Below, piece after piece: positions 27,584-36,563 of a DNA stretch of 64,000 nt. The position numbers were made by a program, and so were the translations under genes. The stretch lies in contig NZ_FOWX01000012.1 in assembly GCF_900115555.1 (NCBI RefSeq), positions 1 to 64,000 on the forward strand, written 5' to 3'. Position 1 is the stretch's first letter; the number at the start of each line of letters is the position of its first letter. The notes under the pieces are model-generated. The model was given only the letters and a program-made list of their open reading frames with translations. It had not been told where the DNA came from and made no database searches. The stretch comes from Pseudomonas borbori. GTDB lineage: Bacteria > Pseudomonadota > Gammaproteobacteria > Pseudomonadales > Pseudomonadaceae.

Positions 27584-29535
27584 CCCTGACCCGCGCCTGG
27601 CTGCTGGCACTTGCCCTGCTGACCAGTAGCTGCAGCTATGCCGAGTTGCAGCTGGCGCTGGATGGCGCTGCGCTCAGCCGCAGCGAACGGCAGGCCAGCC
27701 AGGCTCTCCTGGCCGAAGCACTCAGCGTCCTTCCTCCCGCTTTCAAGCAGCGCCTGGACCGGCGCGTCAAGGTGCGTTGGCGACCCATGCCGAACGAGGT
27801 CTACGGTCGCGCCGGACGCTTCAGCGGCATCGAACTGAACAGCCAGCTGCTGCCGTCCCTCAGCGATGGCAGCGCCGCCACCACGCCGACCCGGCGTCCG
27901 CACGGTAACGTGCGCCGTGAGCTGCTGGCCACCGTGCTGCACGAGCTGACTCATCTCTACGACCGCGCGCAGCTCTGGCCACAGGAGCAGCAGCGCCTGC
28001 TGCAGCGCTGCCGGCAGCGCCTGGCCAGCCTCGGCGCGGTGGGTTTGTCCGACGCTTGCCGTGGTCAAACCGCGAGGCGCTTCACCCTCAGCGACGACCC
28101 GCTCCTGCTCGACCTGGCCGGCTGGCCACAACGGGTCGGCACGCGCGGCGCACGCGAGCAGGCCAACGGCCAGGTGGCGCGCAGCCCGGATGCCTACGAG
28201 CTGAGCAACCCGCGCGAGTTCGTCGCGGTGAACATGGAGTACTTTCTCCTCGACCCCGGCTACGCCTGTCGCCGGCCCTCGCTGGCGCGTCACCTGCGCG
28301 CGCATTTCGGCGGCTGGACAGCGGCCCGCCAGCAGCCCTGCGCCGACGGTTACGCCTACCTCAACGCCGGCCGCGATTTCGCCCGCCAGCCGCTGGGCAC
28401 ACTCGACCCCGCACGGGTCTACCAGATCGACTACCTGCTCGCCGAGGCCAACCAGCAATGGGCCAGCCGCTGGGGCCACAGCATGCTGCGCCTGGTGATC
28501 TGCGCCCCCGGCCGACCGCGCGGGCCGGATTGTCGGCTGGATCTGGACCAGCACCTGGTGCTGTCCTACCGCGCCTTCGTCGGCGATCTGCAACTGTCCA
28601 GCTGGGACGGCCTGACCGGCGCCTACCCGTCGCGGCTGTTCGTCCTGCCGCTGGAACAGGTGATCGAGGAATACACCAAGGTCGAGCTGCGCAGCCTGGC
28701 CTCGGTGCCGCTGCGGCTCGAGCGCGCCCAACTGGAGCGCCTGGTCACCCGTGCCGCCGAGCAGCACTGGAGTTATGACGGCGACTACTACTTCATCTCC
28801 AACAACTGCGCGGTGGAGACGCTCAAGTTGCTCCGCAGCGGCAGCCAGCACCCTCGCCTGCAGGCGCTCGACAGCATCCTGCCCAACGGCCTGCTCGACA
28901 GCCTGGTGGCGCGCGGCCTGGCCGACCGCAGCGTGCTCGACGACCCGCGCGAGGCCCTGCGCCTGGGCTATCGCTTCGACTCCTTCCGCGAGCGCTACCA
29001 GGCCATGTTCGCGGTGCTGCAGCAGCGCCTGCCGATCGCCCAGGACAACGTCGAAGACTGGCTGGCGCAGAGCGCCGAGGCCCGCCGGCCCTGGTTCGCC
29101 AAGGCCGACCTGCGCGCCAGCGCCGCGCTGCTGCTGCTCGAGCAGGCGGCGCTACGCCGGCAATTGCTGCTGGCCCAGGACGAACTCAAGCGCCGCTACC
29201 TCAGCGGCCGCGCGGCCCAGGATCCGGGCCTGGACAAGGCCGGCGGGGCGCTGGAACAGATTCTTGCCAACAGTGGTTTCCTCAGCCGCCCGGCGGAGCT
29301 GCTCGAGGGCGGTTACGGCCTGCCGCAGCGCGCCGAATGGCAGCGCCTGGAAGCCGAGAGCCGCAGCCGCCAGCAGCAACTGCGCCAGCTCAGCGACGAC
29401 CTCGACCAGGAAGTGCGCAACCTGCTGGAGCCGACGCGCCTGGCCGAACTGGAGGCCAGCGAAGCCAACCTGGTGCAGCTCGGCGAACACCTGCGCGCGC
29501 TGCACAAGGCCAGCGGCGGGCTGCGACTGCCTTGA
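27580..29535 (+). CDS. DUF4105-family envelope protein with N-terminal zincin-like motif
   Basis: 651 residues with an N-terminal signal sequence (TLTRAWLLALALLTSSCSY). Residues 115-225 carry HELTH (121-125) and a downstream REFVAVNMEYFL (E213, E220), which is the HExxH plus glutamate pattern of gluzincin metallopeptidases. Residues ~275-430 are DUF4105, with WGHSMLRL (H300) and SNNCAVETL (C410), a possible Cys/His active site. The C-terminal ~200 residues are helical and probably coiled coil. It starts with GTG overlapping the DUF2388 stop. It is convergent with the M48 lipoprotein gene, with one base between the stops. The function is unknown; an envelope hydrolase is the inference. Confidence 0.8.
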   Translation: MTLTRAWLLALALLTSSCSYAELQLALDGAALSRSERQASQALLAEALSVLPPAFKQRLDRRVKVRWRPMPNEVYGRAGRFSGIELNSQLLPSLSDGSAATTPTRRPHGNVRRELLATVLHELTHLYDRAQLWPQEQQRLLQRCRQRLASLGAVGLSDACRGQTARRFTLSDDPLLLDLAGWPQRVGTRGAREQANGQVARSPDAYELSNPREFVAVNMEYFLLDPGYACRRPSLARHLRAHFGGWTAARQQPCADGYAYLNAGRDFARQPLGTLDPARVYQIDYLLAEANQQWASRWGHSMLRLVICAPGRPRGPDCRLDLDQHLVLSYRAFVGDLQLSSWDGLTGAYPSRLFVLPLEQVIEEYTKVELRSLASVPLRLERAQLERLVTRAAEQHWSYDGDYYFISNNCAVETLKLLRSGSQHPRLQALDSILPNGLLDSLVARGLADRSVLDDPREALRLGYRFDSFRERYQAMFAVLQQRLPIAQDNVEDWLAQSAEARRPWFAKADLRASAALLLLEQAALRRQLLLAQDELKRRYLSGRAAQDPGLDKAGGALEQILANSGFLSRPAELLEGGYGLPQRAEWQRLEAESRSRQQQLRQLSDDLDQEVRNLLEPTRLAELEASEANLVQLGEHLRALHKASGGLRLP

Positions 29536-29536
29536 C

Positions 29537-31198
29537 TCAGCTCCCCATCAACTGATCCAGATCCGGCAGACCCAGTTGCTCCAGCGGGTTTCCCTTGGCC
29601 TTCTGCGGCTTGAACTCACCGATCACGCTGTCACATTGCGCCAACAGGCTTTTACTCTTGCTGCCCTGACAGGTCTGGTAAGCCTGCAGAGCCTGCTCAA
29701 CGCGATCGCCCTGCAAGTGCACCATGATCGCCAGTGGCGCCATCAGCTCCGCGCCCCAGTTGTCCTGGCCACGTTGCAGATAACGCGCGGCCTGATCCGT
29801 CCGGCCCAAGCTGAGCGACAGGCTGATGACCTGGTCATAGCTGGCCAGCGACGCATACTGCCATTCGCTCTTGGGCACCTGTTCGAGGCTGGAGAGCGCC
29901 TGCTTGTAATGGCCCTGTTGCACACCGAGAACAAACTGCAAGGTCTGCGCCCGCAGGCTATTGCGGGTCGGCCCCTTGGCGACCTCGGCGGCCAACTGGC
30001 GCGCCTCCTGTTTGTCGCCCCGATCCAGTGCCTTGGTGGCGCGATTGATCAACACCTGTCCAGCCAGAATTTGACCACTCTTGCCACCTAGCAATGAACG
30101 CTGATAGCTGGCGAGCTGAGGTTTACGTCGGCGCTCGACCCGGTATTCGCTGGCAATGTAGCGGGTCAGCTCGGCCTCACGCTGGGCGGGTAACTGGTGG
30201 GTCTTACCAAAGTCCTGCCACAGGTCGACCGCCGCATACTGAGTCGCCGTCAGGCCACTCTGCACCCCTTGTTCAATCAGCCCTCCAAGCCCTTTTTTGT
30301 GTATGGCCTGGCTGAACAGTTGCTTTTGCTGCGCCTGGTAACGTTGCAACAGGGTCTCGCGGGCGCCTGCGAAACTCTGCAAGCGTTGGATGCTATGCAC
30401 CGCCCCGCGGGGCGAGTATCCCGCCCGGCTCGCCAAGTCGACGGACAAGAGATCTGCCTCGTCTTCCTGGGCACGCGTCCAACTGCTGTTCCAGAAATTG
30501 TCGGTTACGGCTTTGAGCAAAGTCCCCGATAGCGAACTCTGGATAATGGTTTTACCCACCGCATCCGGATCGCCGATCACCCACTTACGCGACGTCCCGC
30601 TTTTCTGGCTTTCCAGACCGCCCACAGTAGCTGCCAGGTTCACAGCATTGACGGAAGCATCGAGCAACTTCTTTTGCTGGTTGAAGAAGTGTTGACGATC
30701 AAGGTGCCCAAGCAACAGGTGCGCAGCCTCATGACCGAGAATCGCCGCCAGCTCATCCTCGCTCTCGATAGCCTGCAAGGTACCGATATTGATGTAGATG
30801 ATGTTCTCTTTGGTGGCCTGGGCACCGAAACTCTCGGAGGCGCTGAAACGCACTCTGATCGCCGGCTTTTCGTGCGGCCAATGCGCCAGCAGTTGACTCA
30901 GCACGCGGTCGCAATAGGCCTGCAACTCGGCGGCCTGGAAACTCTCCACCTGAGCCATCTGCTCGCTCAGGTCGAGTTTGCCAAAACCGCGCACTTCATC
31001 GGGATCGGTCGAGCCCGCCAGGCTGTCGACCAATTTGTTGTTGAGCCAGGGATTGGCCGTGACTTGTTGCAGTTCAAGCGGGCGGGCCCGGGGGCTATCG
31101 ATGAACTTGCCTTGCACAGGTTGCTGATTCACCAGCATCGCATGCTGGCAGCCGCCCAGGGTCAAACAGGTCGCGGCCAGAATGAGTTTCTTAAACAT
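29537..31198 (-). CDS. M48-family metalloprotease lipoprotein with TPR-like C-terminus
   Basis: 553 residues. A lipoprotein signal is visible (MFKKLILAATCLTLGGC, lipid-bearing C17). The M48 catalytic domain has HEAAH (156-160) in ELAAILGHEAAHLLLGHL and the third ligand in QEDEADLLSVDLASRAGY (E244). Residues ~370-520 form TPR-like helical repeats (AGQVLINRATKALDRGDKQEA, LQFVLGVQQGHYKQALSSLE). It resembles BepA/LoiP-type outer-membrane quality-control proteases, but the substrate is unknown. AAGGAC precedes the ATG. It is the last gene of a CHASE2, small-protein, M48 operon. Confidence 0.88.
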   Translation of the reverse strand: MFKKLILAATCLTLGGCQHAMLVNQQPVQGKFIDSPRARPLELQQVTANPWLNNKLVDSLAGSTDPDEVRGFGKLDLSEQMAQVESFQAAELQAYCDRVLSQLLAHWPHEKPAIRVRFSASESFGAQATKENIIYINIGTLQAIESEDELAAILGHEAAHLLLGHLDRQHFFNQQKKLLDASVNAVNLAATVGGLESQKSGTSRKWVIGDPDAVGKTIIQSSLSGTLLKAVTDNFWNSSWTRAQEDEADLLSVDLASRAGYSPRGAVHSIQRLQSFAGARETLLQRYQAQQKQLFSQAIHKKGLGGLIEQGVQSGLTATQYAAVDLWQDFGKTHQLPAQREAELTRYIASEYRVERRRKPQLASYQRSLLGGKSGQILAGQVLINRATKALDRGDKQEARQLAAEVAKGPTRNSLRAQTLQFVLGVQQGHYKQALSSLEQVPKSEWQYASLASYDQVISLSLSLGRTDQAARYLQRGQDNWGAELMAPLAIMVHLQGDRVEQALQAYQTCQGSKSKSLLAQCDSVIGEFKPQKAKGNPLEQLGLPDLDQLMGS

Positions 31199-31214
31199 AC
31201 AGACGTCCTTGTAT

Positions 31215-31580
31215 TTACTTGCCGCAGGCTTGCGAATAGCCCATCACCGCCTTGACCTTGCTGTCCGCCTGCATGCTGGTTTCGGCAACCTTGCGGCAAT
31301 CGAATGCAACGGTCTTGCCCTGATTCAGCTTGACGTCCAGTGGATCAAGCCAGACTTGTCGATCCGCCAGCGCAATCAGAATCAGGTTCTTCTCTTCATC
31401 GAAGCTCAGCACCTGAACCTCGGGAGGCGGCAATTGATCGCGCGCAAGATCGCCGAGAAAGTCGCCTTGGGCGTCATACAGCGCCACCTTCTCCAACGGA
31501 TAGCCGATGATTTTCAGCGGCTCCTGCGCCCAGGTCGGGGCACTGCATAGCAGCAGTCCGATCAGTAGGGTTTTACGCAT
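31215..31580 (-). CDS. Small periplasmic protein of unknown function
   Basis: 121 residues with a Sec signal peptide (MRKTLLIGLLLCSAPTWA/Q). The mature part is mostly beta-like (KIIGYPLEKVALYDAQGDFLG, VWLDPLDVKLNQGK) and holds two cysteines (DCRKV and SQACGK) that could form a disulfide. I do not recognise the family. Its start overlaps the end of the CHASE2 gene by 19 bp and the M48 gene follows 16 bp later, so the three are coupled; it may be the ligand or adaptor between the CHASE2 sensor and the protease. Confidence 0.75.
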   Translation of the reverse strand: MRKTLLIGLLLCSAPTWAQEPLKIIGYPLEKVALYDAQGDFLGDLARDQLPPPEVQVLSFDEEKNLILIALADRQVWLDPLDVKLNQGKTVAFDCRKVAETSMQADSKVKAVMGYSQACGK

Positions 31581-32932
31581 CCTGCATCTCCTTTCTTGTT
31601 TAGCTTGCCAATTCGTTGTTCCCACCAGGCCGCCAGCCTGGGCTCGCCGAGGTAGGCGTAGAACAGGCCGATCACCAGAATCAAACCCAACCAGTCGAGC
31701 GGTGCTATGTGCCACCACAGCGCCAATACGACGCTGGCGCCGATCGCACACAGACTGAGCGCAATGAACCAGAACCGGTAATGGCTCATCCAACGCAACA
31801 GCCGACCTTTATGGGTAATGGGTTTCGCCGGAATCCACAGCGCGACCAGGCCCGCGACCAGCACCAGGCCCATCTCCAGGGCATCGCTTATGCTCACCCC
31901 ACTGATGACCTCGGGGGCGCTACGCCAGTATTCACGGCCTTGAGTAAGCAAGTTATCCAAGGCCATGGCATGCCAGTAGACGCCCGGGAGCTGGCCCTGC
32001 ACCGGGCTCATCACCAGATCCGGAATGCCTCGGATATGCGCGCCCAGCAGGACATGCTTGCCACGCAATACCTCGGCCACCCGTGGGTCGCGCAGTTGAT
32101 TGGCATACAGGGTTCGGGTGTACGGACAGGGTTGTGGCCGTTCGACTGCATTCGCATCGCGCTGCGACCTGACGCTGTCTGTACCGAGCATGCTCAACAG
32201 CTGCATGGCATTGCTGCGTTGACCCCGCACGCCACAGCCGCTCAGGTCAACAAAACGGCTCATCCGTCCGTCACTCCAATAGCCCCAGCGCACCAGCAGA
32301 GGCTCGGCGAACGGTTCCAAGGCACAGGCCTCATCGACGCAGCCTTGCTGGTACATCTGCAGCGCCGGAGTGCGCGAATCGCTTTCGCCAGGCACCAGCA
32401 ACAGCGGGTAACGCTCGCCAAAGCCGCTCCAATTGACCTGTGCCGTGCGGGCGAGCGCCCGCAGCTCCGTGAGCATCTGGGAGCGCCCTTCGGCGTCGCG
32501 ATAATCCGCCAGAATCAGTGGAATGCCTTGCTCGTCGGCACTGCTCAATACGCGCTGCAGGCTTACGGTCGAGCCGCCGTCGTAGCGACGCTGGGTAAAG
32601 AGGACATCGACAAATACCGACTTCGGCTGGTAGCTGAGCAACTGACGCAACAGCCGAGCCTGCTCGTTGTAACGCAACGGCCAGCTCGCCTGCATGCGGG
32701 CCAAGGCCTGATCATCGATGAGCACGACCACCACATCAGCCTGCGCCTGCGCCGGGTAGGACGGTGCAAACATGCGCAGCAACCACGTCTCCGTACTCTG
32801 CTCGGAAGACTCGCGCAAGCCGAACGGATTGAAGAAGGTCACAAACAGCATCAGCAACAGGCCGATCACTGCGCCAGGCTTGGTCAGCAACGGGCTGGTA
32901 CACAGCCAGTTGAAAAGCGCCTTTGCAAACAC
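31562..32932 (-). CDS. CHASE2-domain membrane protein without output domain
   Basis: 456 residues. One N-terminal membrane helix (~20-37) precedes a large periplasmic CHASE2 domain (ADVVVVLIDDQALARM, YQPKSVFVDVLFTQRR, LRGKHVLLGAHIRGIPDLVMSP), followed by three C-terminal helices (~355-435). CHASE2 normally senses a periplasmic signal for a cyclase, kinase or GGDEF output, but here the protein ends ~25 residues after the last helix, so there is no output domain. The GTG start at 32932 has AAGGAA upstream. It is the first gene of an operon with a small periplasmic protein and an M48 lipoprotein. Confidence 0.85.
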   Translation of the reverse strand: MFAKALFNWLCTSPLLTKPGAVIGLLLMLFVTFFNPFGLRESSEQSTETWLLRMFAPSYPAQAQADVVVVLIDDQALARMQASWPLRYNEQARLLRQLLSYQPKSVFVDVLFTQRRYDGGSTVSLQRVLSSADEQGIPLILADYRDAEGRSQMLTELRALARTAQVNWSGFGERYPLLLVPGESDSRTPALQMYQQGCVDEACALEPFAEPLLVRWGYWSDGRMSRFVDLSGCGVRGQRSNAMQLLSMLGTDSVRSQRDANAVERPQPCPYTRTLYANQLRDPRVAEVLRGKHVLLGAHIRGIPDLVMSPVQGQLPGVYWHAMALDNLLTQGREYWRSAPEVISGVSISDALEMGLVLVAGLVALWIPAKPITHKGRLLRWMSHYRFWFIALSLCAIGASVVLALWWHIAPLDWLGLILVIGLFYAYLGEPRLAAWWEQRIGKLNKKGDAGCVKPY

Positions 32933-33046
32933 TGCACATTCCTTTGCCTGATCAGGGCTCGGAATGTGACACAGGACTCAAGTGAAGAAAACAGAAATTT
33001 GACATCAAATTAGTGGCACATTTCCGTGGGCGTCATGCCTCAAGGC

Positions 33047-33451
33047 CTAGCGGATATTCTCTTGCCACTCATCGGGCAACTGCTCGTCCAGATGCAGCCA
33101 GGGCAAACGGCTCTGCACCCAGATATGCCGGTCCGCCGGCGCCAGCTCCGGCTGATCCAGGGTGGCGACGGTGATGTCCAGGGTCTGCGGACTGAGCGTG
33201 GTAAACAGGGTCAGCTGCGCGCCGCAAGTCGGACAGAAACTGCGCGTGCAACTGGCCGAGGAGGCGTACTGGCTGGGCGCACCGGCCAGCCAGCGGAAAC
33301 TCGCCAGCGGCACCGTGAGCCAGGTGGTGACGATGCCGCCGCTGCTACGCCGGCACACCGTGCAATGGCAGTGGGCGATATCGGCCAGGGGGGCGGCGAA
33401 TTGATAGCGCATGGCGCCGCACTGGCAGCCGCCGCTGTGGATCTCGGTCAT
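33047..33451 (-). CDS. GFA (glutathione-dependent formaldehyde-activating-like) family protein
   Basis: 134 residues with the zinc-binding cysteines of the GFA/Mss4-like fold: GGCQCGAMRY, HCHCTVCRRSSGG and SFCPTCGAQL. Most family members are not true Gfa enzymes; the reaction is unknown. It is cytoplasmic. It is divergent from the AEC transporter gene with 160 bp between them. Confidence 0.88.
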   Translation of the reverse strand: MTEIHSGGCQCGAMRYQFAAPLADIAHCHCTVCRRSSGGIVTTWLTVPLASFRWLAGAPSQYASSASCTRSFCPTCGAQLTLFTTLSPQTLDITVATLDQPELAPADRHIWVQSRLPWLHLDEQLPDEWQENIR

Positions 33452-33612
33452 AAGCGCTCCAGGTGCAAGGCAATAGACGGGGCGGAATCAGTAAACAGGA
33501 GCGGCCCCGGCTAAGGCAATCACCCGCTTGCATTGCAAGCCAGCGGATATCGGCCTTGCGCCGCCGCGGCGGGCTGACCAAGATAGGCGCCTGCCACGCG
33601 CCAGGGGTTGCC

Positions 33613-34521
33613 GTGATCGATTTGTTGCTGGCCTTGTGGCCATTGTTCGCCTTGATCGTCGCCGGTTTTTACCTGCGCCGCTGGGACTTCCCCAGCGAAG
33701 CCTTCTGGCCCGGCGCCGAGCGGCTGAACTACTTCATCCTGTTTCCCGCCCTGCTGTTCAGCAGCCTGGCCACGGCGCCGCTGGATAACCCGGCGCTGCC
33801 GCGCCTGGCCCTCGCGGTCATGCTCGGCCTGGGTAGCGCCTGGCTGGCCCTGCTCCTGCTGCGCCGCCTGCGCGGCTGGCCGGCCGGGCGTTTCGGCGCC
33901 TTCAGCCAGGGCGCGCTGCGCTTCAACACCTACCTGGGCCTGGCCGCAGTGGGCAGCCTGTTCGGCCAGGCCGGCCTGACCCTGGCGGCGCTGATGCTGG
34001 CGCTGATGGTGCCGACGGTGAACGTGCTGTCGGTCTGGTCGCTGACCGCCGAGCGCGGCGTCAGCGCGCGCAGCCTGCTGCTGCCGATCCTGAAGAACCC
34101 GCTGATCCTCGCCTGCCTCGGCGGCGCCCTGATCAACCTCAGCGGCCTCGGCCTGCCCGGCGGCAGCGACCGTCTGCTCGGCCTGCTCGCCGCCGCCAGC
34201 CTGCCGCTCGGCCTGCTCTGCGTCGGCGCCGCACTCAAGCCCGAGCAACTCGGCGGCGAGATCCCCGCCCTGGCCTGGAACAGCGGCCTGCGCCTGCTGG
34301 CCATGCCAGTGCTGGCCTGGGCCGTGGCCTTTGGCCTGCGCTTGCCGCCGATGGAAAGCAGCGTGCTGGTGCTGTTCTTCGCCCTGCCGACGGCGCCGAC
34401 CGCCTACGTGCTGACCCGCCAACTGGGCGGCGACAGCCACCTGATGGCCGGCATCATCACCCTGCAGACGCTGCTCGCCGCGGTCAGCCTGCCACTGGCG
34501 TTGCAGTTGCTCGTGCCCTGA
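33613..34521 (+). CDS. AEC-family (auxin efflux carrier-like) transporter
   Basis: 302 residues with about ten hydrophobic helices in the 5+5 AEC arrangement (LLLALWPLFALIVAGFYLRR, LNYFILFPALLFSSLA, ALPTAPTAYVLTRQLGGD). Members export malonate, malate or other organic acids; the substrate is unknown. The GTG at 33613, after AGGGG, matches the family N-terminus; the open frame extends upstream to 33463 but the extension is not hydrophobic. Confidence 0.85.
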   Translation: MIDLLLALWPLFALIVAGFYLRRWDFPSEAFWPGAERLNYFILFPALLFSSLATAPLDNPALPRLALAVMLGLGSAWLALLLLRRLRGWPAGRFGAFSQGALRFNTYLGLAAVGSLFGQAGLTLAALMLALMVPTVNVLSVWSLTAERGVSARSLLLPILKNPLILACLGGALINLSGLGLPGGSDRLLGLLAAASLPLGLLCVGAALKPEQLGGEIPALAWNSGLRLLAMPVLAWAVAFGLRLPPMESSVLVLFFALPTAPTAYVLTRQLGGDSHLMAGIITLQTLLAAVSLPLALQLLVP

Positions 34522-34808
34522 GCGGCGGCAGGACAGGCCGGCCAAGGCCAACCGCCAGCCGACGTCAGGCGACGAAAGCTTGCCGAAAGCTTCGGCGCCT
34601 AGCATCTACCCCACCGCCGGCACCAGACCGGCCTGCTCGGGCGCGGCGTCTTGCACGCTGCCCGGCCAATCCCGACAACAACAAAATGGTGATTGCCATG
34701 CTTCATGCCCCCAGCCTGACCGGCCGCCCCGCACCCTCTCTCCGCCCGCTGAATGCCCTGCGCTGACTCTACCCCGCGCCGTGCCCCACTCACCCCGGAG
34801 AGACCGCC

Positions 34809-35188
34809 ATGCTGACCTTCCTCGGTTTCGCCATGCTCATGACCTTCATGTACCTGATCATGAGCAAGTGCCTGTCCGCCCTGCTCGGTGGCTTCGCCGC
34901 CGGCATCGGCCCGATGATGCTTTTTATTACGGCGTGTTACCGGTGCTGGCCGCAGCGGCCAGCCAGTACGGCATCACTCCGGTGGAGATGACGCGCGCCT
35001 CCATCGTCGGCCAGCCGGTGCACCTGCTGAGTCCGCTGGTACCCTCCACCTACCTGCTGGTCGGCCTGGCCAAGGTCGAATTCGGCGAGCACCAGCGTTT
35101 CACCTTGAAGTGGGCAGTATCGATCTGCCTGTGTATCCTCCTCGCGGCATTGCTGCTGGGAGTATTCCCACTATTCGGCAGGCCGTGA
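34809..35188 (+). pseudogene. CitMHS-family citrate transporter, internally deleted remnant
   Basis: The N-terminus (MLTFLGFAMLMTFMYLIMSK ... FAAGIGPMM, about 37 codons from ATG 34809) matches the start of Mg2+-citrate/H+ transporters, with an ordinary ribosome site (GGAGAGACCGCC). At about 34918 the sequence jumps, in a different frame, to the family C-terminus (DAFYYGVLPVLAAAASQYGI, SIVGQPVHLLSPLVPSTYLL, FTLKWAVSICLC, ending at 35188). An intact member has ~430 residues, so roughly 300 residues are missing. A second small deletion near SALLGG is likely by comparison with remembered homologues. The remnant cannot make a working carrier. Confidence 0.8.
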
Positions 35189-35279
35189 TCGCCGCGCCCT
35201 GAACCCCTACCGCTGCAGCCGGCATTGCCCGGCTTCGGCGCGTAACAACCCCACTGAATGCACACAAGGAAACTGCAAC

Positions 35280-36041
35280 ATGGAGTGGCTGACCAGTCCA
35301 GAAATCTGGATCGCCTTCTTGACCCTGACCGCCCTGGAAATCGTCCTCGGCATCGACAACATCATCATGATCGCCATCCTGGTCGGGCGCATGCCGCCGC
35401 ACATGCAGGCGCGCACCCGCCTGTTCGGCCTGGCCCTGGCGATGGTCACGCGCATCATGCTGCTGCTGTCGATCACCTGGATCATGCGCCTGACCACCGA
35501 CCTGTTCGAGTTGTTCGGTCAGGGCATCTCCGGCCGCGACCTGATCCTGTTCTTCGGTGGCCTGTTCCTTCTATGGAAGAGCAGCAGCGAGATCTACCAC
35601 GGCCTGGAAGGCGAAGACGAGTCCCAGCAGACGCCCAACGGCGCGGCGCGCAACTTCATCGGCACCATCATCCAGATCGCCATCATCGACATCGTCTTCT
35701 CGCTGGACTCGGTGATCACCGCCGTCGGCATGGTCGACCACGTGCCGGTCATGGTCGCCGCCATCATCGTCGCCGTGCTGGTGATGATGCTGGCCGCCGG
35801 TACCATCAGTGCCTTCATCGACAAGCATCCGTCGCTGAAGATGCTGGCGCTGTCGTTCCTCACCGTGGTCGGTACCGTGCTGATCGCCGAAGCCTTCGAA
35901 GTGCATGTGCCAAAAGGTTACGTCTACTTCGCCATGGCCTTCTCGCTGGCGGTGGAAGCGATCAACATCCGCATGCGCACCGCGCGTGGCGGCAAGGCCG
36001 TGGAGCCGGTCAAGCTGCGCATGGATATTCCGGGCGAGTAA
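35280..36041 (+). CDS. TerC-family integral membrane protein
   Basis: 253 residues with seven or more hydrophobic segments and the TerC acidic membrane motifs: EIVLGIDNIIMIAIL near the N-terminus and IVFSLDSVITAVGM in the second half, each with an intramembrane aspartate. TerC/Alx/MeeY-type proteins are linked to metal (manganese) export and tellurium resistance. It ends in a strong terminator and has no operon partner. Confidence 0.88.
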   Translation: MEWLTSPEIWIAFLTLTALEIVLGIDNIIMIAILVGRMPPHMQARTRLFGLALAMVTRIMLLLSITWIMRLTTDLFELFGQGISGRDLILFFGGLFLLWKSSSEIYHGLEGEDESQQTPNGAARNFIGTIIQIAIIDIVFSLDSVITAVGMVDHVPVMVAAIIVAVLVMMLAAGTISAFIDKHPSLKMLALSFLTVVGTVLIAEAFEVHVPKGYVYFAMAFSLAVEAINIRMRTARGGKAVEPVKLRMDIPGE

Positions 36042-36062
36042 AGTCAACCGGATGAACGACAA

Positions 36063-36084
36063 CGGGGCCGCAAGGCCCCGTTTT
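36063..36084 (+). terminator. Rho-independent terminator of the TerC gene
   Basis: CGGGGCC-GCAA-GGCCCCG followed by TTTT, a GNRA-type loop stem 20 bp after the stop. Confidence 0.88.
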
Positions 36085-36085
36085 G

Positions 36086-36563
36086 CTTTCCGCCTGGATG
36101 CCATTCCAGGGTGAACCGCGGCACCGCAACGCGGCGGCTCTGTTCGCGCGCTGGTCGAACGGCATCCTCACCCGCTGTTGGCGGCCGCCAGCCTGCCCCT
36201 GCTGCTGATGCTGGTGGCGGGTTGAAGGCTTGACTTGTCAGGCGTTAAAAATATTGGACTACCCCGCATGCTAAAAACGAAAATATATTCGTTTAAAAAC
36301 AGCTATATAGGCCAATATTTCGCAGTGCCCAGCAGAGCGAGCGCTCGGTTTCCCCCACAAATAGCGCATCATTCGTTTGACATATTTTACGGCTTTGGCA
36401 GACTGGGCCGGTGTTTCGACGGCCAGAGCGCGCCGGGAACAGGCTCAATCGCCTCGCTCCCGACACGCCTGCGCCGCCTAGCAGGCAACAAACAGGAAGC
36501 AGCGCCGCCGCGCCGGCCCTTCCTGCACAGCAACGGCAGGCCCTCCCTGCCCCAAGGTGATCT
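36086..36563. other. Intergenic region upstream of the gamma-glutamyl-GABA hydrolase
   Basis: About 480 bp without a supportable gene. 36150-36225 reads in one frame ...LVERHPHPLLAAASLPLLLM..., ending in a stop at 36225, and may be the tail of a lost membrane protein. 36235-36330 is AT-rich (AAAAATATTGG, AAAATATATTCG) and probably holds the promoter of the downstream hydrolase. Confidence 0.35.
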
